From: an uncultured Bacteroides sp.
GTDB taxonomy: Bacteria; Bacteroidota; Bacteroidia; Bacteroidales; Bacteroidaceae
Reading direction: 5' to 3'
Assembly: GCF_963677685.1 (NCBI RefSeq)
Contig: NZ_OY782186.1
Span: 1,240,001-1,304,000 of the forward strand
DNA length: 64,000 nucleotides
This document shows, piece by piece, positions 53,732 to 63,379 of this stretch. A program made the position numbers and the translations under genes. Within the stretch, counting starts at the first letter, position 1, and each line of letters starts with the position of its first letter. Under the pieces are notes generated by a model. That model ran no database searches. It saw nothing but the letters and a program-made list of their open reading frames with translations, and was not told the origin of the DNA.

Positions 53732-56221
53732 ATGAAAAAAGGACTAAAAATAGGGGCTATCTCATTAGGAGTAATCATATTGCTAATGTTAATATTACCT
53801 TTGGCTTTTCGTGGTAAGATAGAAACTATTGTCAAGAATGAAGGAAATAAGATGCTTAATGCTAAGTTTGATTTCGAAAGTTTGAATCTTAGTTTATTTA
53901 AAAATTTCCCTAAAGCATCTATTACTTTAAAAGACTTCTATATAAAAGGGATCGGAGAATTTGAAAATGATACTCTTGCTAAAGCAGAAGAAGTGACTGC
54001 TGCAATCAACCTTTTTTCGTTGTTTGGTAACGCGGGCTATGATGTCTCTAAAGTCGCTATTAAAAATACTCAGCTACATGCCATTGTGTTGCCCAGTGGA
54101 AAAGTTAATTGGGATATCATGAAGTCTGATACGGTTTCACAATCGTCAACTTCTTCAGAAGAGTCTTCTTTTAAAATGAAGCTTCAAAAGTTAATAGCAG
54201 AAGATCTTACCATTATTTATGATGATCGTCAAGCAGGGATGTATGCAAAAGTTGATAAGCTAAGTGCCTCTTGCTCTGGTGATCTTGGCAGTAAACGTAC
54301 AATGCTTACCCTTGAAGCGGACTCTAAAGCAGTGACTTTTAAAATGGGTAATATACCTTTTTTAAATAAGGCTGCAATATATGCGAAGATGGATTTGGAT
54401 GCGGATCTTGTAAATAGTAAATATGCATTTAAGAATAGTGAGTTCCATGTGAATGCTATTAAAGGAGGAATAGATGGGTGGGTTATGATGAAAGATCCTG
54501 CTATGGATATGGATTTGAAGTTGAATACGAACGAAGTCGGTTTCAAAGAAATACTTTCGCTTGTTCCTGCGATTTATGCTAAAAATTTTGAAAGTATAAA
54601 GACGAGTGGGAAGGCAACTCTATCGGCTTATGCTAAAGGAACTTATCAGGGGGACACTTTACCACGTTTCGATGTGACCTTGGATGTGAAAGACGCAATG
54701 TTTCGTTACCCTTCATTATCGGCAGGGGTAGATCAGATTAATATTCATGCGAATGTGAAGAATCCTGGGGGAAATGCTGATCTTACTGAAATAGATATTC
54801 ATCCTTTTGCCTTCAGGTTAGCAGGAAATCCATTTAGTTTGACTGCTTTTGTGAAGACTCCTGTTAGTGATCCCGATTTTAAAGCTGAGGCCAAAGGTAC
54901 TTTGAATTTAGGAATGATAAAGAGTGTTTATCCATTGGAAGACATGACTCTCAACGGTTCAGTTAATGCTGATATGCAACTTTCCGGGCGCTTGTCTTAT
55001 GTGGAAAAAGAACAATATGATAAATTTAATGCCGCAGGAAATGTTGGCTTAAATAATATGACATTAAAGCTCAAAGATCTGCCGGATGTGGAAATAAAAA
55101 AATCGTTGCTGACTTTTACTCCTAAATATCTGCAATTGAGTGAGACTACTGTAAATATGGGTAAAAATGATATTACAGCTGATAGTCGTTTCGAAAATTA
55201 TATAGGCTATATATTGAAAGAGAAGACATTGAAAGGGACTCTAAATATTCATTCTAATCATTTTAATCTAAATGATTTTATGACAAATGATTCTGATACT
55301 ACAGCGGTCGCTCAGACAAGTGATACCAGACTGGTGGAAGTGCCTAAAAATCTTGATCTTCAAATGAATGCTCATATGAAAGAGGTTCTTTTTGATAAAA
55401 TGGTATTTAACAATATGGATGGGCAACTATTAGTCAAAGATGGTAAGGTTGACATGAAGAATCTTGCAATGAATACGATGGGAGGCAGTGTTTTGATGAA
55501 TGGTTATTATTCTACGCAAGATATGGAGAAGCCTCAGATGAATGCTACTTTTAAGATGACTGATATTGGTTTTGCGAAAGCTTATAAGGATCTTGATATG
55601 GTTCAGAAAATGGCTCCTGTCTTTGAAAATCTGAAAGGAAATTTTTCTGGTAATATGGATTTATCTACTCAATTAGATCAAACGATGAGCCCTTTGTTGG
55701 ATACTATGCGAGGTAAAGGCTCCTTGTTAACAAAAGATGTTAATCTTAGTGATGTAAAGGCTATAGATATGATTGCTGAGGCTGTGAAGAAACCTTCGCT
55801 TAAAGAGATGAAAGTAAAGGATATTAAGATTGATTTTACCATAGATAAAGGGCGTATAGCTACAAGTCCGTTTGATATTACAATGGGCGCATATAACTTG
55901 AATTTGTCGGGAACTACCGGTTTGGATCAGAGCATTGATTATTCGGGGAAAATCAAACTACCTGCTTCACAGAAGCTTGCTCAATTGTCGACTGTTGATT
56001 TAAAAATAGGGGGAACCTTTTCTTCTCCAAAGGTCTCTTTAGATACTAAGAGTATGGCAGCTCAATTAGCCAAATCTGCGAAAAGTGAAGCTGTGAAGGC
56101 TCTAGGTAAAAAGCTAGGGCTAGATTCTGCTACTACAGCTAATGTTGATTCGTTGCAGAAAACGGTGAAGGAAAAGGCCACCAAAGAGATATTTAATTTC
56201 TTAAAGAAAAAAATGAAATGA
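53732..56221 (+). CDS. AsmA-family envelope protein
   Basis: The 829-residue protein has one N-terminal transmembrane helix (about 7-26, IGAISLGVIILLMLILPLA) and a large periplasmic region rich in repeated beta strands, the chorein-like groove architecture of AsmA proteins. KFDFESLNLSLFKNFPKASITLKDF and the late LNLSGTTGLDQSIDYSGKIKLP are typical AsmA wording, read in pieces. AsmA-type proteins bridge the periplasm and carry phospholipids. The lysine-rich C-terminus overlaps the next gene's start by 4 nt (ATGA). Confidence 0.88.
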   Translation: MKKGLKIGAISLGVIILLMLILPLAFRGKIETIVKNEGNKMLNAKFDFESLNLSLFKNFPKASITLKDFYIKGIGEFENDTLAKAEEVTAAINLFSLFGNAGYDVSKVAIKNTQLHAIVLPSGKVNWDIMKSDTVSQSSTSSEESSFKMKLQKLIAEDLTIIYDDRQAGMYAKVDKLSASCSGDLGSKRTMLTLEADSKAVTFKMGNIPFLNKAAIYAKMDLDADLVNSKYAFKNSEFHVNAIKGGIDGWVMMKDPAMDMDLKLNTNEVGFKEILSLVPAIYAKNFESIKTSGKATLSAYAKGTYQGDTLPRFDVTLDVKDAMFRYPSLSAGVDQINIHANVKNPGGNADLTEIDIHPFAFRLAGNPFSLTAFVKTPVSDPDFKAEAKGTLNLGMIKSVYPLEDMTLNGSVNADMQLSGRLSYVEKEQYDKFNAAGNVGLNNMTLKLKDLPDVEIKKSLLTFTPKYLQLSETTVNMGKNDITADSRFENYIGYILKEKTLKGTLNIHSNHFNLNDFMTNDSDTTAVAQTSDTRLVEVPKNLDLQMNAHMKEVLFDKMVFNNMDGQLLVKDGKVDMKNLAMNTMGGSVLMNGYYSTQDMEKPQMNATFKMTDIGFAKAYKDLDMVQKMAPVFENLKGNFSGNMDLSTQLDQTMSPLLDTMRGKGSLLTKDVNLSDVKAIDMIAEAVKKPSLKEMKVKDIKIDFTIDKGRIATSPFDITMGAYNLNLSGTTGLDQSIDYSGKIKLPASQKLAQLSTVDLKIGGTFSSPKVSLDTKSMAAQLAKSAKSEAVKALGKKLGLDSATTANVDSLQKTVKEKATKEIFNFLKKKMK

Positions 56222-56832
56222 TACTAAAACTATATGATAATAATAATGATCCGAAGGATTTGCAACGGGTAGTAGATGTGCTTAACAACGGAGGCTTAAT
56301 TATCTATCCTACGGATACAATGTATGCCATCGGTTGTCATGGCTTAAAAGAACGGGCTATAGAGAAGATCTGCCGAATAAAGAATCTTGATCCCAGGAAG
56401 AATAATCTTTCTATAATCTGTTATGATCTTAGTACCATTAGTGAATATACAAAAGTGGAGAACTACACTTTTAAATTAATGAAACGTAATTTGCCGGGAG
56501 CTTTCACTTTTATTCTTAATACTAGTGGTAGACTTCCTAAAATTTTCAAAAATAGGAAAGAAGTGGGAATACGTATGCCTGATAACCATATTACCAGTGA
56601 AATTGCTCGCATATTGGATGCACCTATTTTAACGACGACTATTCCTTATAATGAGAATGAAGATATTGAATACTTGACGACTCCCGAGTTGATTGATGAA
56701 AAATGGGGAAACTCTGTTGATCTAGTCATAGATGGTGGAATAGGTGGAATTGAACCTTCTACAATTGTGAATTGTGTAAATGGTGAAGTTGAAATAATCA
56801 GGCAAGGGAAAGGATTTTTAATAGAAGGCTGA
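56218..56832 (+). CDS. Threonylcarbamoyl-AMP synthase (TsaC/YrdC family)
   Basis: The 204-residue YrdC/Sua5-domain protein makes threonylcarbamoyl-AMP, the first step of t6A tRNA modification. NNGGLIIYPTDTMYAIGCHG (about 22-41), the RIKNLDPRKNNLSIIC segment with K/R and S-x-N side chains (about 57-72), GAFTFILNTS and the VGIRMPDN loop match the family. It is only the YrdC domain, without the Sua5 C-terminal domain. The closely related YciO subfamily is an alternative. Its ATG overlaps the AsmA stop by 4 nt (ATGA), indicating coupled translation. Confidence 0.88.
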   Translation: MILKLYDNNNDPKDLQRVVDVLNNGGLIIYPTDTMYAIGCHGLKERAIEKICRIKNLDPRKNNLSIICYDLSTISEYTKVENYTFKLMKRNLPGAFTFILNTSGRLPKIFKNRKEVGIRMPDNHITSEIARILDAPILTTTIPYNENEDIEYLTTPELIDEKWGNSVDLVIDGGIGGIEPSTIVNCVNGEVEIIRQGKGFLIEG

Positions 56833-56889
56833 TTTTAGAAGTTTTGTTTTTATTATAGTGAGGTTGTTTCTTAAAGATTCTGACCCATT

Positions 56890-56929
56890 AAAACGCCCTC
56901 GTTACAAAATATTGTAGCGAGGGCGTTTT
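56890..56929. terminator. Bidirectional terminator
   Basis: An 18-bp stem (AAAACGCCCTCGTTACAA at 56890-56907 with TTGTAGCGAGGGCGTTTT at 56912-56929, one G:U pair) lies between the convergent TsaC-type and peptidase genes, flanked by A and T tracts. It shares its core with hairpins at 11094 and 48175. Confidence 0.9.
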
Positions 56930-56984
56930 AGTTTTAAAAGAGTGTGTAGCTAGCTTTATTCTGCTATCTCAAAATGAAGTTAGA

Positions 56985-58169
56985 TTATAACCCCAATTTT
57001 TTTGCTATCTCTTTTGGCAATGCATTTTTATTTATTAGAATATTCATTGTTTTATATCTCACAAAAGCCTTTGAGGCATACCAGGTACCTTTGTATTTGT
57101 TATTAGTACCCCATGAATTTTTAACCATATAATATTCTTTTCCAGTTTGATCTTTGGCTATTCCGTAGATAATCATACCGTGATCATCGGTTGTTTCCCA
57201 ATCGTCAAAGCCTTCTTGACGCATTTCTTGGGTGATTTTTTTCTCTAAACCTGGTTTGCTAGCTAATTTCTTTTCTTTATCCGTTAAGCGCAATCCAGTC
57301 CAATGAGCCATATCAGATCCCGAAAGGTCGGCGTGATTAATATCTGGAACAACAGCTATGCCGTTGCGAGTAAAGCCTGCTTCGCTGACATCACTTCCCC
57401 ATGCCACAGTGTATCCTTTGTTGACAGCATAATCTATAACTTCCATGAATTCATCTATTGGCAAGTTCCATGATTGAGCATTACGCCAGTTATCTTGAAT
57501 TTCAAGAGAAAACTGGGTGTAGAAAGGGTGATGAGTATATGAAGTGATAGAAATATAATCATCTAGGTTTAATCCCAATGATTTTGCGAATGTTTTTGGG
57601 GTGTATTGTTTACCTTGATAATTGAACTCTTTAGGGTATTTACCCAAATAAGTATCATAGATAGCGCTGAGTCCATCTTTCCATACTGGAGTTAGTTTCT
57701 TCAGTCTTCCTTTCGCTATAGCATTAACATAAGCTCCGGCAGTAGCATCTAATTCACTGTGTACTGGTAAAGTATCTCCATACATGATTCCATTCATAGC
57801 CTCTTGTGGTACTATACCATAGTTTTGAAGGCAATAAAGGACGTCATAGAAACTTCCTCCAGGTGAGAATGAACTGTCTCCGTGCAGGCGAACATAGTTC
57901 ACAGCGCGGTCGATCATCGTATGGTGTACAACAAACATCTCAGCGAGGTTGTAGTCTCCTTTTCCAGTACGTAACAGTTCTGATTCAAAAAAACCTAATC
58001 CGGAAAAACTCCAACATGTACTAGAACGGTTCTGGTTTTTTATTGAAGTAATAGGGTTTTCTTTGACTGTAGTGAAAGTAAAGCCATCGTTTTTTGACTC
58101 TTTTTTGTCCTGAGCGAAAACGTTAAAGTTTAGCAGAACTAAAGCGGTAATCAGTAATATCTTTTTCAT
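56985..58169 (-). CDS. Exported C1 peptidase, bleomycin-hydrolase type
   Basis: The 394-residue papain-fold cysteine peptidase starts at ATG 58169 with a signal peptide (ITALVLLNFNVFAQ). An upstream in-frame ATG at 58211 is rejected because it overlaps a -7 element and would precede the signal peptide. The catalytic triad is Cys52 in SSTCWSF, His330 in DDHGMII and Asn351 in VKNSWG, and the spacing matches bleomycin hydrolase/PepC (C1B) rather than classic papain. It would act on peptides in the periplasm or outside the cell. It is monocistronic and ends at the bidirectional terminator. Confidence 0.9.
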   Translation of the reverse strand: MKKILLITALVLLNFNVFAQDKKESKNDGFTFTTVKENPITSIKNQNRSSTCWSFSGLGFFESELLRTGKGDYNLAEMFVVHHTMIDRAVNYVRLHGDSSFSPGGSFYDVLYCLQNYGIVPQEAMNGIMYGDTLPVHSELDATAGAYVNAIAKGRLKKLTPVWKDGLSAIYDTYLGKYPKEFNYQGKQYTPKTFAKSLGLNLDDYISITSYTHHPFYTQFSLEIQDNWRNAQSWNLPIDEFMEVIDYAVNKGYTVAWGSDVSEAGFTRNGIAVVPDINHADLSGSDMAHWTGLRLTDKEKKLASKPGLEKKITQEMRQEGFDDWETTDDHGMIIYGIAKDQTGKEYYMVKNSWGTNNKYKGTWYASKAFVRYKTMNILINKNALPKEIAKKLGL

Positions 58170-58197
58170 TCCAATTAATATATGATTATTTATGCGC

Positions 58198-58205
58198 CAA
58201 AGATA
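58198..58205 (-). promoter_or_regulatory. Bacteroides -7 element for the C1 peptidase gene
   Basis: The minus strand reads TATCTTTG, 28 bp upstream of the ATG at 58169. Confidence 0.5.
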
Positions 58206-58451
58206 CATCATTTATCTATAAAATATTGCATTTTGGTATGAAAAGGAGTTAACTTATTACAATTTTCCTCTATACGTATATTCTTTGAATGGAAGATTAA
58301 AATATCGATATATGCTTTTCTCGCGTAGCATGATTGAACTCACTTCTAATTGATCTCCATATCAAGAGAAGATATTCATTAGTTTCAATTGTCTGCTTAT
58401 CAAGAAGATTCTTTTAATTAAGGTAACTTAGTATCGATTTTAAAGTTTTAT

Positions 58452-58502
58452 CACGCATTGTGTTTGCTGTATTGATAGCTGCAAATGCGTGTCTTTTTGT
58501 TC
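58452..58502 (+). terminator. Orphan plus-strand terminator-like hairpin
   Basis: CACGCATT at 58452-58459 pairs exactly with AATGCGTG at 58484-58491, followed by a T-rich run. No plus-strand gene precedes it, so it may end an unannotated RNA, or be chance. Confidence 0.3.
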
Positions 58503-58569
58503 TTAATGTTTTGTTGATGGCTTATTTGCTTATGGAGGCTGATTGCTAAGAGGGGATATTATTAAAATA

Positions 58570-58599
58570 AAAATGGGAACTCAAAGGAGTCCCCATTTT
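58570..58599 (-). terminator. Terminator of the PFOR gene
   Basis: AAAATGGGAACTC at 58570-58582 pairs with GAGTCCCCATTTT at 58587-58599 (one G:U pair, 4-nt loop). It lies 25 nt beyond the stop of the minus-strand PFOR gene. Confidence 0.82.
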
Positions 58600-58624
58600 A
58601 TATTTATACGATAACCTAAAAAGA

Positions 58625-61600
58625 TTATTGAATTTCTGTTCCCCATGCTTGTTGAGCCAAGCGTTGGTAACTGCGATATCTCCATTTAGCATTATCTTCT
58701 GCAGCATTAAATAATTCTGCAGCTTCAGTAGGATATTGTTTCATTACTGAAGTGTAGCGTACCTCACCTTTAAGGAAGTTTTGGAATTCGTCCCAGTTAG
58801 GCTCTTTAGAGTCAAGAGTGAATGGGTTCTTTCCTGCTTCTTCCAATGCAGGATTGTAGCGCCACAAGTGCCAGTAACCACATTTTACAGCTTCAGCTTG
58901 TTCTGCTTGGGCTTTACCCATACCTGATTTCAAACCGTGGCTGATACATGGAGAGTAAGCAATAATCAATGATGGTCCAGGATATGCTTCTGCTTCACGG
59001 ATAGCTTTCAATGTTTGAGCTTGATCTGCACCCATTGCAACTTGTGCAACGTATACGTATCCATATGTTGTAGCCATCAAACCAAGATCTTTTTTGCGAA
59101 TTCTTTTACCCGCAGCAGCAAATTTAGCAATTGCACCGACTGGAGTTGATTTAGATGATTGTCCACCTGTATTAGAATAAACTTCTGTATCCAATACTAA
59201 GATGTTCACGTCTTTACCGCTTGCTATTACATGGTCAAGACCACCATAACCAATATCGTAAGATGCACCATCACCACCGATGATCCATTGAGAACGTTTT
59301 ACTAAATAGTGTTTTAATGAAGCGATCTCTTTGCAATATTTACAATCACAACTTTCTGTTAATGGGATGATCTTTGCAGCCAATTCTTTTGTCTTGTCTG
59401 CATCAAGCATATTTTCTATCCATTCTTTGAATAGTGCTTTAAGTTCATCAGAGCAGCAGTCAGACTCCTGAGCTTCGGTCATTATCTTGCTGATGCGTGC
59501 ACGCATTTTCTCATTAGCAAGTTCCATACCCATACCAAATTCACAGAAATCTTCAAATAATGAATTAGCCCAAGCAGGACCTTGTCCTTCTGCGTTTGTA
59601 GTATAAGGAGTTGAAGGTACTGAACCTGAATAGATAGAAGAACATCCAGTAGCATTAGCTACCATTTCACGGTCACCATATAATTGAGTGATCAATTTTA
59701 CGTATGGAGTTTCACCACAACCAGAGCAAGCTCCTGAGAACTCGAACATTGGGGTTGCAAACTGTGAATTCTTCACGTTAGATTTGACATCTACTAAATG
59801 TTGTTTACTCTTCACTGAGTCAACGCAGTATTCCCAATTAGGCACTTCTTTTAATTGAGATTCCAAGTGCTTCATTGTTAACGCTTTGCCACCTTTCTTG
59901 GGGTTACCAGGACATACGTCAACACAGTTGTTACAACCTAAACAGTCTAATGCACTAACTTGAATACGGAAAGTCATATCGGCAAATTGTTTACCAACAG
60001 CTTTCAATGTTGTGAAGTTAGCTGATTTTTGTTCTTCAGTATCTAAAACGAATGGACGAATACAAGCGTGAGGACAAACGTAAGCACATTTGTTACATTG
60101 AATACAGTTTTCTGGTTCCCACTCTGGAACGAAAGCTGCAACTCCACGTTTTTCATACTTAGCAGTACCTTGTTGCCATGTTCCATCTTCTATGCCTTTG
60201 AAAGTAGAAACTGGAAGTAAATCACCATCTTGTTCATTTACCGGACGAACAACTTCATTGATGAATGCAGGATCATTATTGCTAGCTTCCTTCTCATCAG
60301 TTAAGCTAGCCCATGCAGGATCTACAGTCATTTGTTTATATTCACCTCCACGATCAACTGCAGCGTAATTCTTATTTACAACATCTTCACCTTTCTTACC
60401 GTAAGATTTCACGATGAATTTCTTCATTTGCTCAACGGCCAATTCAACAGGAATAACGCCTGTGATACGGAAGAAAGCTGATTGAAGAATTGTGTTGGTA
60501 CGGTTGCCCAAACCAATCTCTTGCGCTATTTGTGTTGCGTTAATATAGTAAACTGTGATATTGTTTTTAGCAAAATTACGTTTTACTTTATTTGGAAGGT
60601 TCTTTGCCAATTCCTCATCGTTCCAAATAGTGTTTAGCAAGAAAGTACCATTCTTTTGCAAACCGCGTGTTACGTCGTACATTCTTAGGTAAGCTTGTAC
60701 GTGGCAAGCTACGAAATTTGGAGTGTTTACCAAATAAGTAGAGCGGATAGGAGTGTCGCCGAAACGAAGATGTGAACAAGTGAAACCTCCTGATTTCTTT
60801 GAATCATATGAGAAATATGCTTGGCAATGTTTATCAGTGTTGTCACCGATAATTTTTACCGAGTTCTTGTTAGCACCTACAGTACCATCAGCACCTAAAC
60901 CATAGAATTTAGCTTCGTACATTCCAGAACCACCTAAAGCTATTTCTTCTTTTGTTGGTAGAGAAGTGAATGTAACATCATCTACTATACCAATAGTGAA
61001 ATGATTTTTAGGCATAGGTAAAGCCAAGTTCTCAAATACAGAGATTATTTGTGCCGGAGTAGTATCTTTAGAAGAAAGTCCGTAACGGCCACCTACAATC
61101 ACAGGAGCATTCTCTGTGCCATAGAAGCAATCTTTTACGTCAAGATATAATGGTTCACCATTAGCTCCCGGTTCTTTGGTTCTGTCTAATACTGCAATGT
61201 TTTTTGCTGTTTTAGGCACAGCAGCAAGGAAGTGTTTTGCAGAGAATGGACGATACAAGTGTACTGCAACTAAACCTACTTTTTCTCCTTGAGAAGTTAG
61301 GTAATCAATTGCTTCACGAGCAGCTTCAGTTACTGAACCCATAGCTATAATGACACGTTCTGCATCATCTGCACCGTAATAGTCAAATAGACCATATTTA
61401 CGACCGGTAATAGCAGAAAGTTCTTTCATGTATTCTTCTACAATAGCAGGAACTTCTTCATAGAAACTGTTTGTTGATTCTGTGTGTTGGAAATAAACAT
61501 CAGGATTTTCTGCCATTCCACGTGCTACAGGAGCAGAAGGATTCATTGCGCGTTTGCGGAATTCGCCTAGTGCATCTTGATCAATCAAGTGGGCTAAGTC

Positions 61601-62173
61601 TTCATTTTCCAACATTTCTATTTTTTGAATCTCATGGGAAGTACGGAAGCCATCGAAGAAATTCACAAAAGGAATGCGAGATTTTAACGTTGATAAATGT
61701 GCTACTGCAGCAAGGTCCATAACTTCTTGTACAGAACCTTCAGCTAACATAGCAAATCCAGTTTGGCGAGTAGCCATAACGTCTTGATGGTCGCCAAAGA
61801 TAGAAAGTGCATGAGTTGCGATTGAACGTGCAGATACGTGGAAAACGCAAGGTAACAATTCACCGGCAATTTTATACATATTAGGAATCATAAGGAGCAA
61901 ACCTTGTGATGCTGTATATGTAGTTGTTAACGCACCGGCTTGCAGTGAACCGTGGACAGCAGCCGCAGCTCCTCCTTCCGACTGCATTTCTTGCACCAAT
62001 ACTGTTTCGCCGAAGATGTTTTTACGTCCTGCGGCAGCCCATTCGTCTACGTACTCAGCCATAGTCGAAGATGGGGTGATGGGATAAATCGCAGCTACTT
62101 CTGAGAACATATATGAAATATGTGCAGCAGCCTGATTACCATCGCAAGTGATGAATTTCTTCTGTTTAGTCAT
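58625..62173 (-). CDS. nifJ: Pyruvate:ferredoxin (flavodoxin) oxidoreductase
   Basis: The 1182-residue single-chain enzyme converts pyruvate and CoA to acetyl-CoA and CO2, reducing ferredoxin. It begins TCDGNQAAAHISYMFSEV (domain I, pyruvate binding). Domain V contains two 4Fe-4S motifs, CIQCNKCAYVCPHAC and CLGCNNCVDVCPGNP. The TPP domain has the GCGETPYVKLITQL, ATGCSSIYSGSVP and GDGASYDIGYGG sequences. Length matches NifJ-type PFOR. It lies 27 nt downstream of an AAA ATPase gene on the same strand. This enzyme is central to anaerobic energy metabolism. Confidence 0.98.
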   Translation of the reverse strand: MTKQKKFITCDGNQAAAHISYMFSEVAAIYPITPSSTMAEYVDEWAAAGRKNIFGETVLVQEMQSEGGAAAAVHGSLQAGALTTTYTASQGLLLMIPNMYKIAGELLPCVFHVSARSIATHALSIFGDHQDVMATRQTGFAMLAEGSVQEVMDLAAVAHLSTLKSRIPFVNFFDGFRTSHEIQKIEMLENEDLAHLIDQDALGEFRKRAMNPSAPVARGMAENPDVYFQHTESTNSFYEEVPAIVEEYMKELSAITGRKYGLFDYYGADDAERVIIAMGSVTEAAREAIDYLTSQGEKVGLVAVHLYRPFSAKHFLAAVPKTAKNIAVLDRTKEPGANGEPLYLDVKDCFYGTENAPVIVGGRYGLSSKDTTPAQIISVFENLALPMPKNHFTIGIVDDVTFTSLPTKEEIALGGSGMYEAKFYGLGADGTVGANKNSVKIIGDNTDKHCQAYFSYDSKKSGGFTCSHLRFGDTPIRSTYLVNTPNFVACHVQAYLRMYDVTRGLQKNGTFLLNTIWNDEELAKNLPNKVKRNFAKNNITVYYINATQIAQEIGLGNRTNTILQSAFFRITGVIPVELAVEQMKKFIVKSYGKKGEDVVNKNYAAVDRGGEYKQMTVDPAWASLTDEKEASNNDPAFINEVVRPVNEQDGDLLPVSTFKGIEDGTWQQGTAKYEKRGVAAFVPEWEPENCIQCNKCAYVCPHACIRPFVLDTEEQKSANFTTLKAVGKQFADMTFRIQVSALDCLGCNNCVDVCPGNPKKGGKALTMKHLESQLKEVPNWEYCVDSVKSKQHLVDVKSNVKNSQFATPMFEFSGACSGCGETPYVKLITQLYGDREMVANATGCSSIYSGSVPSTPYTTNAEGQGPAWANSLFEDFCEFGMGMELANEKMRARISKIMTEAQESDCCSDELKALFKEWIENMLDADKTKELAAKIIPLTESCDCKYCKEIASLKHYLVKRSQWIIGGDGASYDIGYGGLDHVIASGKDVNILVLDTEVYSNTGGQSSKSTPVGAIAKFAAAGKRIRKKDLGLMATTYGYVYVAQVAMGADQAQTLKAIREAEAYPGPSLIIAYSPCISHGLKSGMGKAQAEQAEAVKCGYWHLWRYNPALEEAGKNPFTLDSKEPNWDEFQNFLKGEVRYTSVMKQYPTEAAELFNAAEDNAKWRYRSYQRLAQQAWGTEIQ

Positions 62174-62200
62174 AACTAAAATATTATTAAGTAAAATATG

Positions 62201-63379
62201 TTAATACAAAAAGCCAAATAACCAAAGTGGAACTTGATTATTTCGACCTATTTCTGTTTTATGTATGGCATACGTAACATCAGGGTTATTTTTAATCTTA
62301 TGTCCTTCACAACATATTTTGAAAGGCATTGAGTTATCTACCAAAAAAGAAGAGTTCTTGTCACCTTTGTTTAATGTATGATCTTTATACATGGTGTTTA
62401 GAAAGAACGTGTCTAGCACATCTTGCTCATCTACTTTTAGAGGATAAATCGAATACATCAGGTTGGTATTATGCATCATGATTTTCGATGGCTTTTTGGG
62501 AAAACCTTCTCCTTTAGGATAAATCATGTTGATTAATCGTGCGTCTGCCAAATATTTGATGTAATTCATTACGGTTGCCCGTGATGTTTGTATGTCATTT
62601 GCCAATTGGCTTACATTGGGAGCTTGTGGTCCCTCTACAGCCAAAAGATATAATAATTTTTTTATTTTAGGAAGGTATTTAAGTTCTATTTGTTTGATAA
62701 GAAGTATGTCTACTTCAATCATCATGTTCATTGTCTTCAGCAAATTCTCTGAAAAATTACGTTTTTCCAGAAAAAAAGGATAAAAACCATGATGGAGATA
62801 ATCTTGAAAGTAGTCTAGTGGTTTTACTTTTGATAGTATACCTTTAGCTATTTGTTCGTGGTTGTTTAATATTTCTTCGAGTGTGTATGAACGAAATCTC
62901 ATTCCGGTTTGAAGATTTAGAAATTCACGAAATGAGAATCCTCTTAAATTATAGCTTTTTACAATGTTTCCCAGTTCTAGATTTTCTTCTTTCAATCTCA
63001 TGACTGATGAACCGGTGAAAACTATTTTTAGGTTTGGAAAGCGTTCATAGCAGATGCGCAATTCTTCGCTCCAACCATCGTATTTAAACACTTGGTCGAT
63101 AAGAAGAACTTTACCTCCTTTGCTTTGAAATTCATCTGCAAATTCAATAATGGAATGTCCGGCAAAGTAGAAATTGTTCATATTAATAAAGAGGCATGAA
63201 CGATCCGTGCCGAATTTTTCTTTAGCATATTGAAGTAAAAAAGTTGTTTTGCCTACTCCACGGGTTCCTTTAATACCTATGAGACGGTCGTTCCAATCTA
63301 TTTCATCCATTAGATCACGGCGCACAGGTGCATTATTATGCTCTACTAGGTAAGCGTGTGTACGGTAGAATGCTTCCAT
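62201..63379 (-). CDS. AAA_14/DUF4143 ATP-binding protein
   Basis: The 392-residue protein has an N-terminal P-loop domain with GTRGVGKTTFLLQYAKEKF (Walker A, about 36-54) and LLIDQVFKYDGW as the Walker B-like segment, where the usual catalytic acidic residue is replaced by Gln; an IVFTGSSVMRL sensor-like strand follows. The C-terminal domain matches DUF4143 (winged helix around TSRATVMNYIKYLADARLI and a nuclease-like beta region). Such proteins are common in Bacteroides and their function is unknown. It has a well-spaced promoter and lies 27 nt upstream of PFOR, which is likely coincidence of neighbourhood. Confidence 0.88.
   Translation of the reverse strand: MEAFYRTHAYLVEHNNAPVRRDLMDEIDWNDRLIGIKGTRGVGKTTFLLQYAKEKFGTDRSCLFINMNNFYFAGHSIIEFADEFQSKGGKVLLIDQVFKYDGWSEELRICYERFPNLKIVFTGSSVMRLKEENLELGNIVKSYNLRGFSFREFLNLQTGMRFRSYTLEEILNNHEQIAKGILSKVKPLDYFQDYLHHGFYPFFLEKRNFSENLLKTMNMMIEVDILLIKQIELKYLPKIKKLLYLLAVEGPQAPNVSQLANDIQTSRATVMNYIKYLADARLINMIYPKGEGFPKKPSKIMMHNTNLMYSIYPLKVDEQDVLDTFFLNTMYKDHTLNKGDKNSSFLVDNSMPFKICCEGHKIKNNPDVTYAIHKTEIGRNNQVPLWLFGFLY

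Larger units (their letters stand above)
58170..58624. other. 455-nt gap between two minus-strand genes
   Basis: The gap contains the -7 element for the C1 peptidase (58198-58205), a plus-strand hairpin with a T tail (58452-58502) that fits no annotated gene, and the terminator of the PFOR gene (58570-58599). No credible reading frame was seen. Confidence 0.65.
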
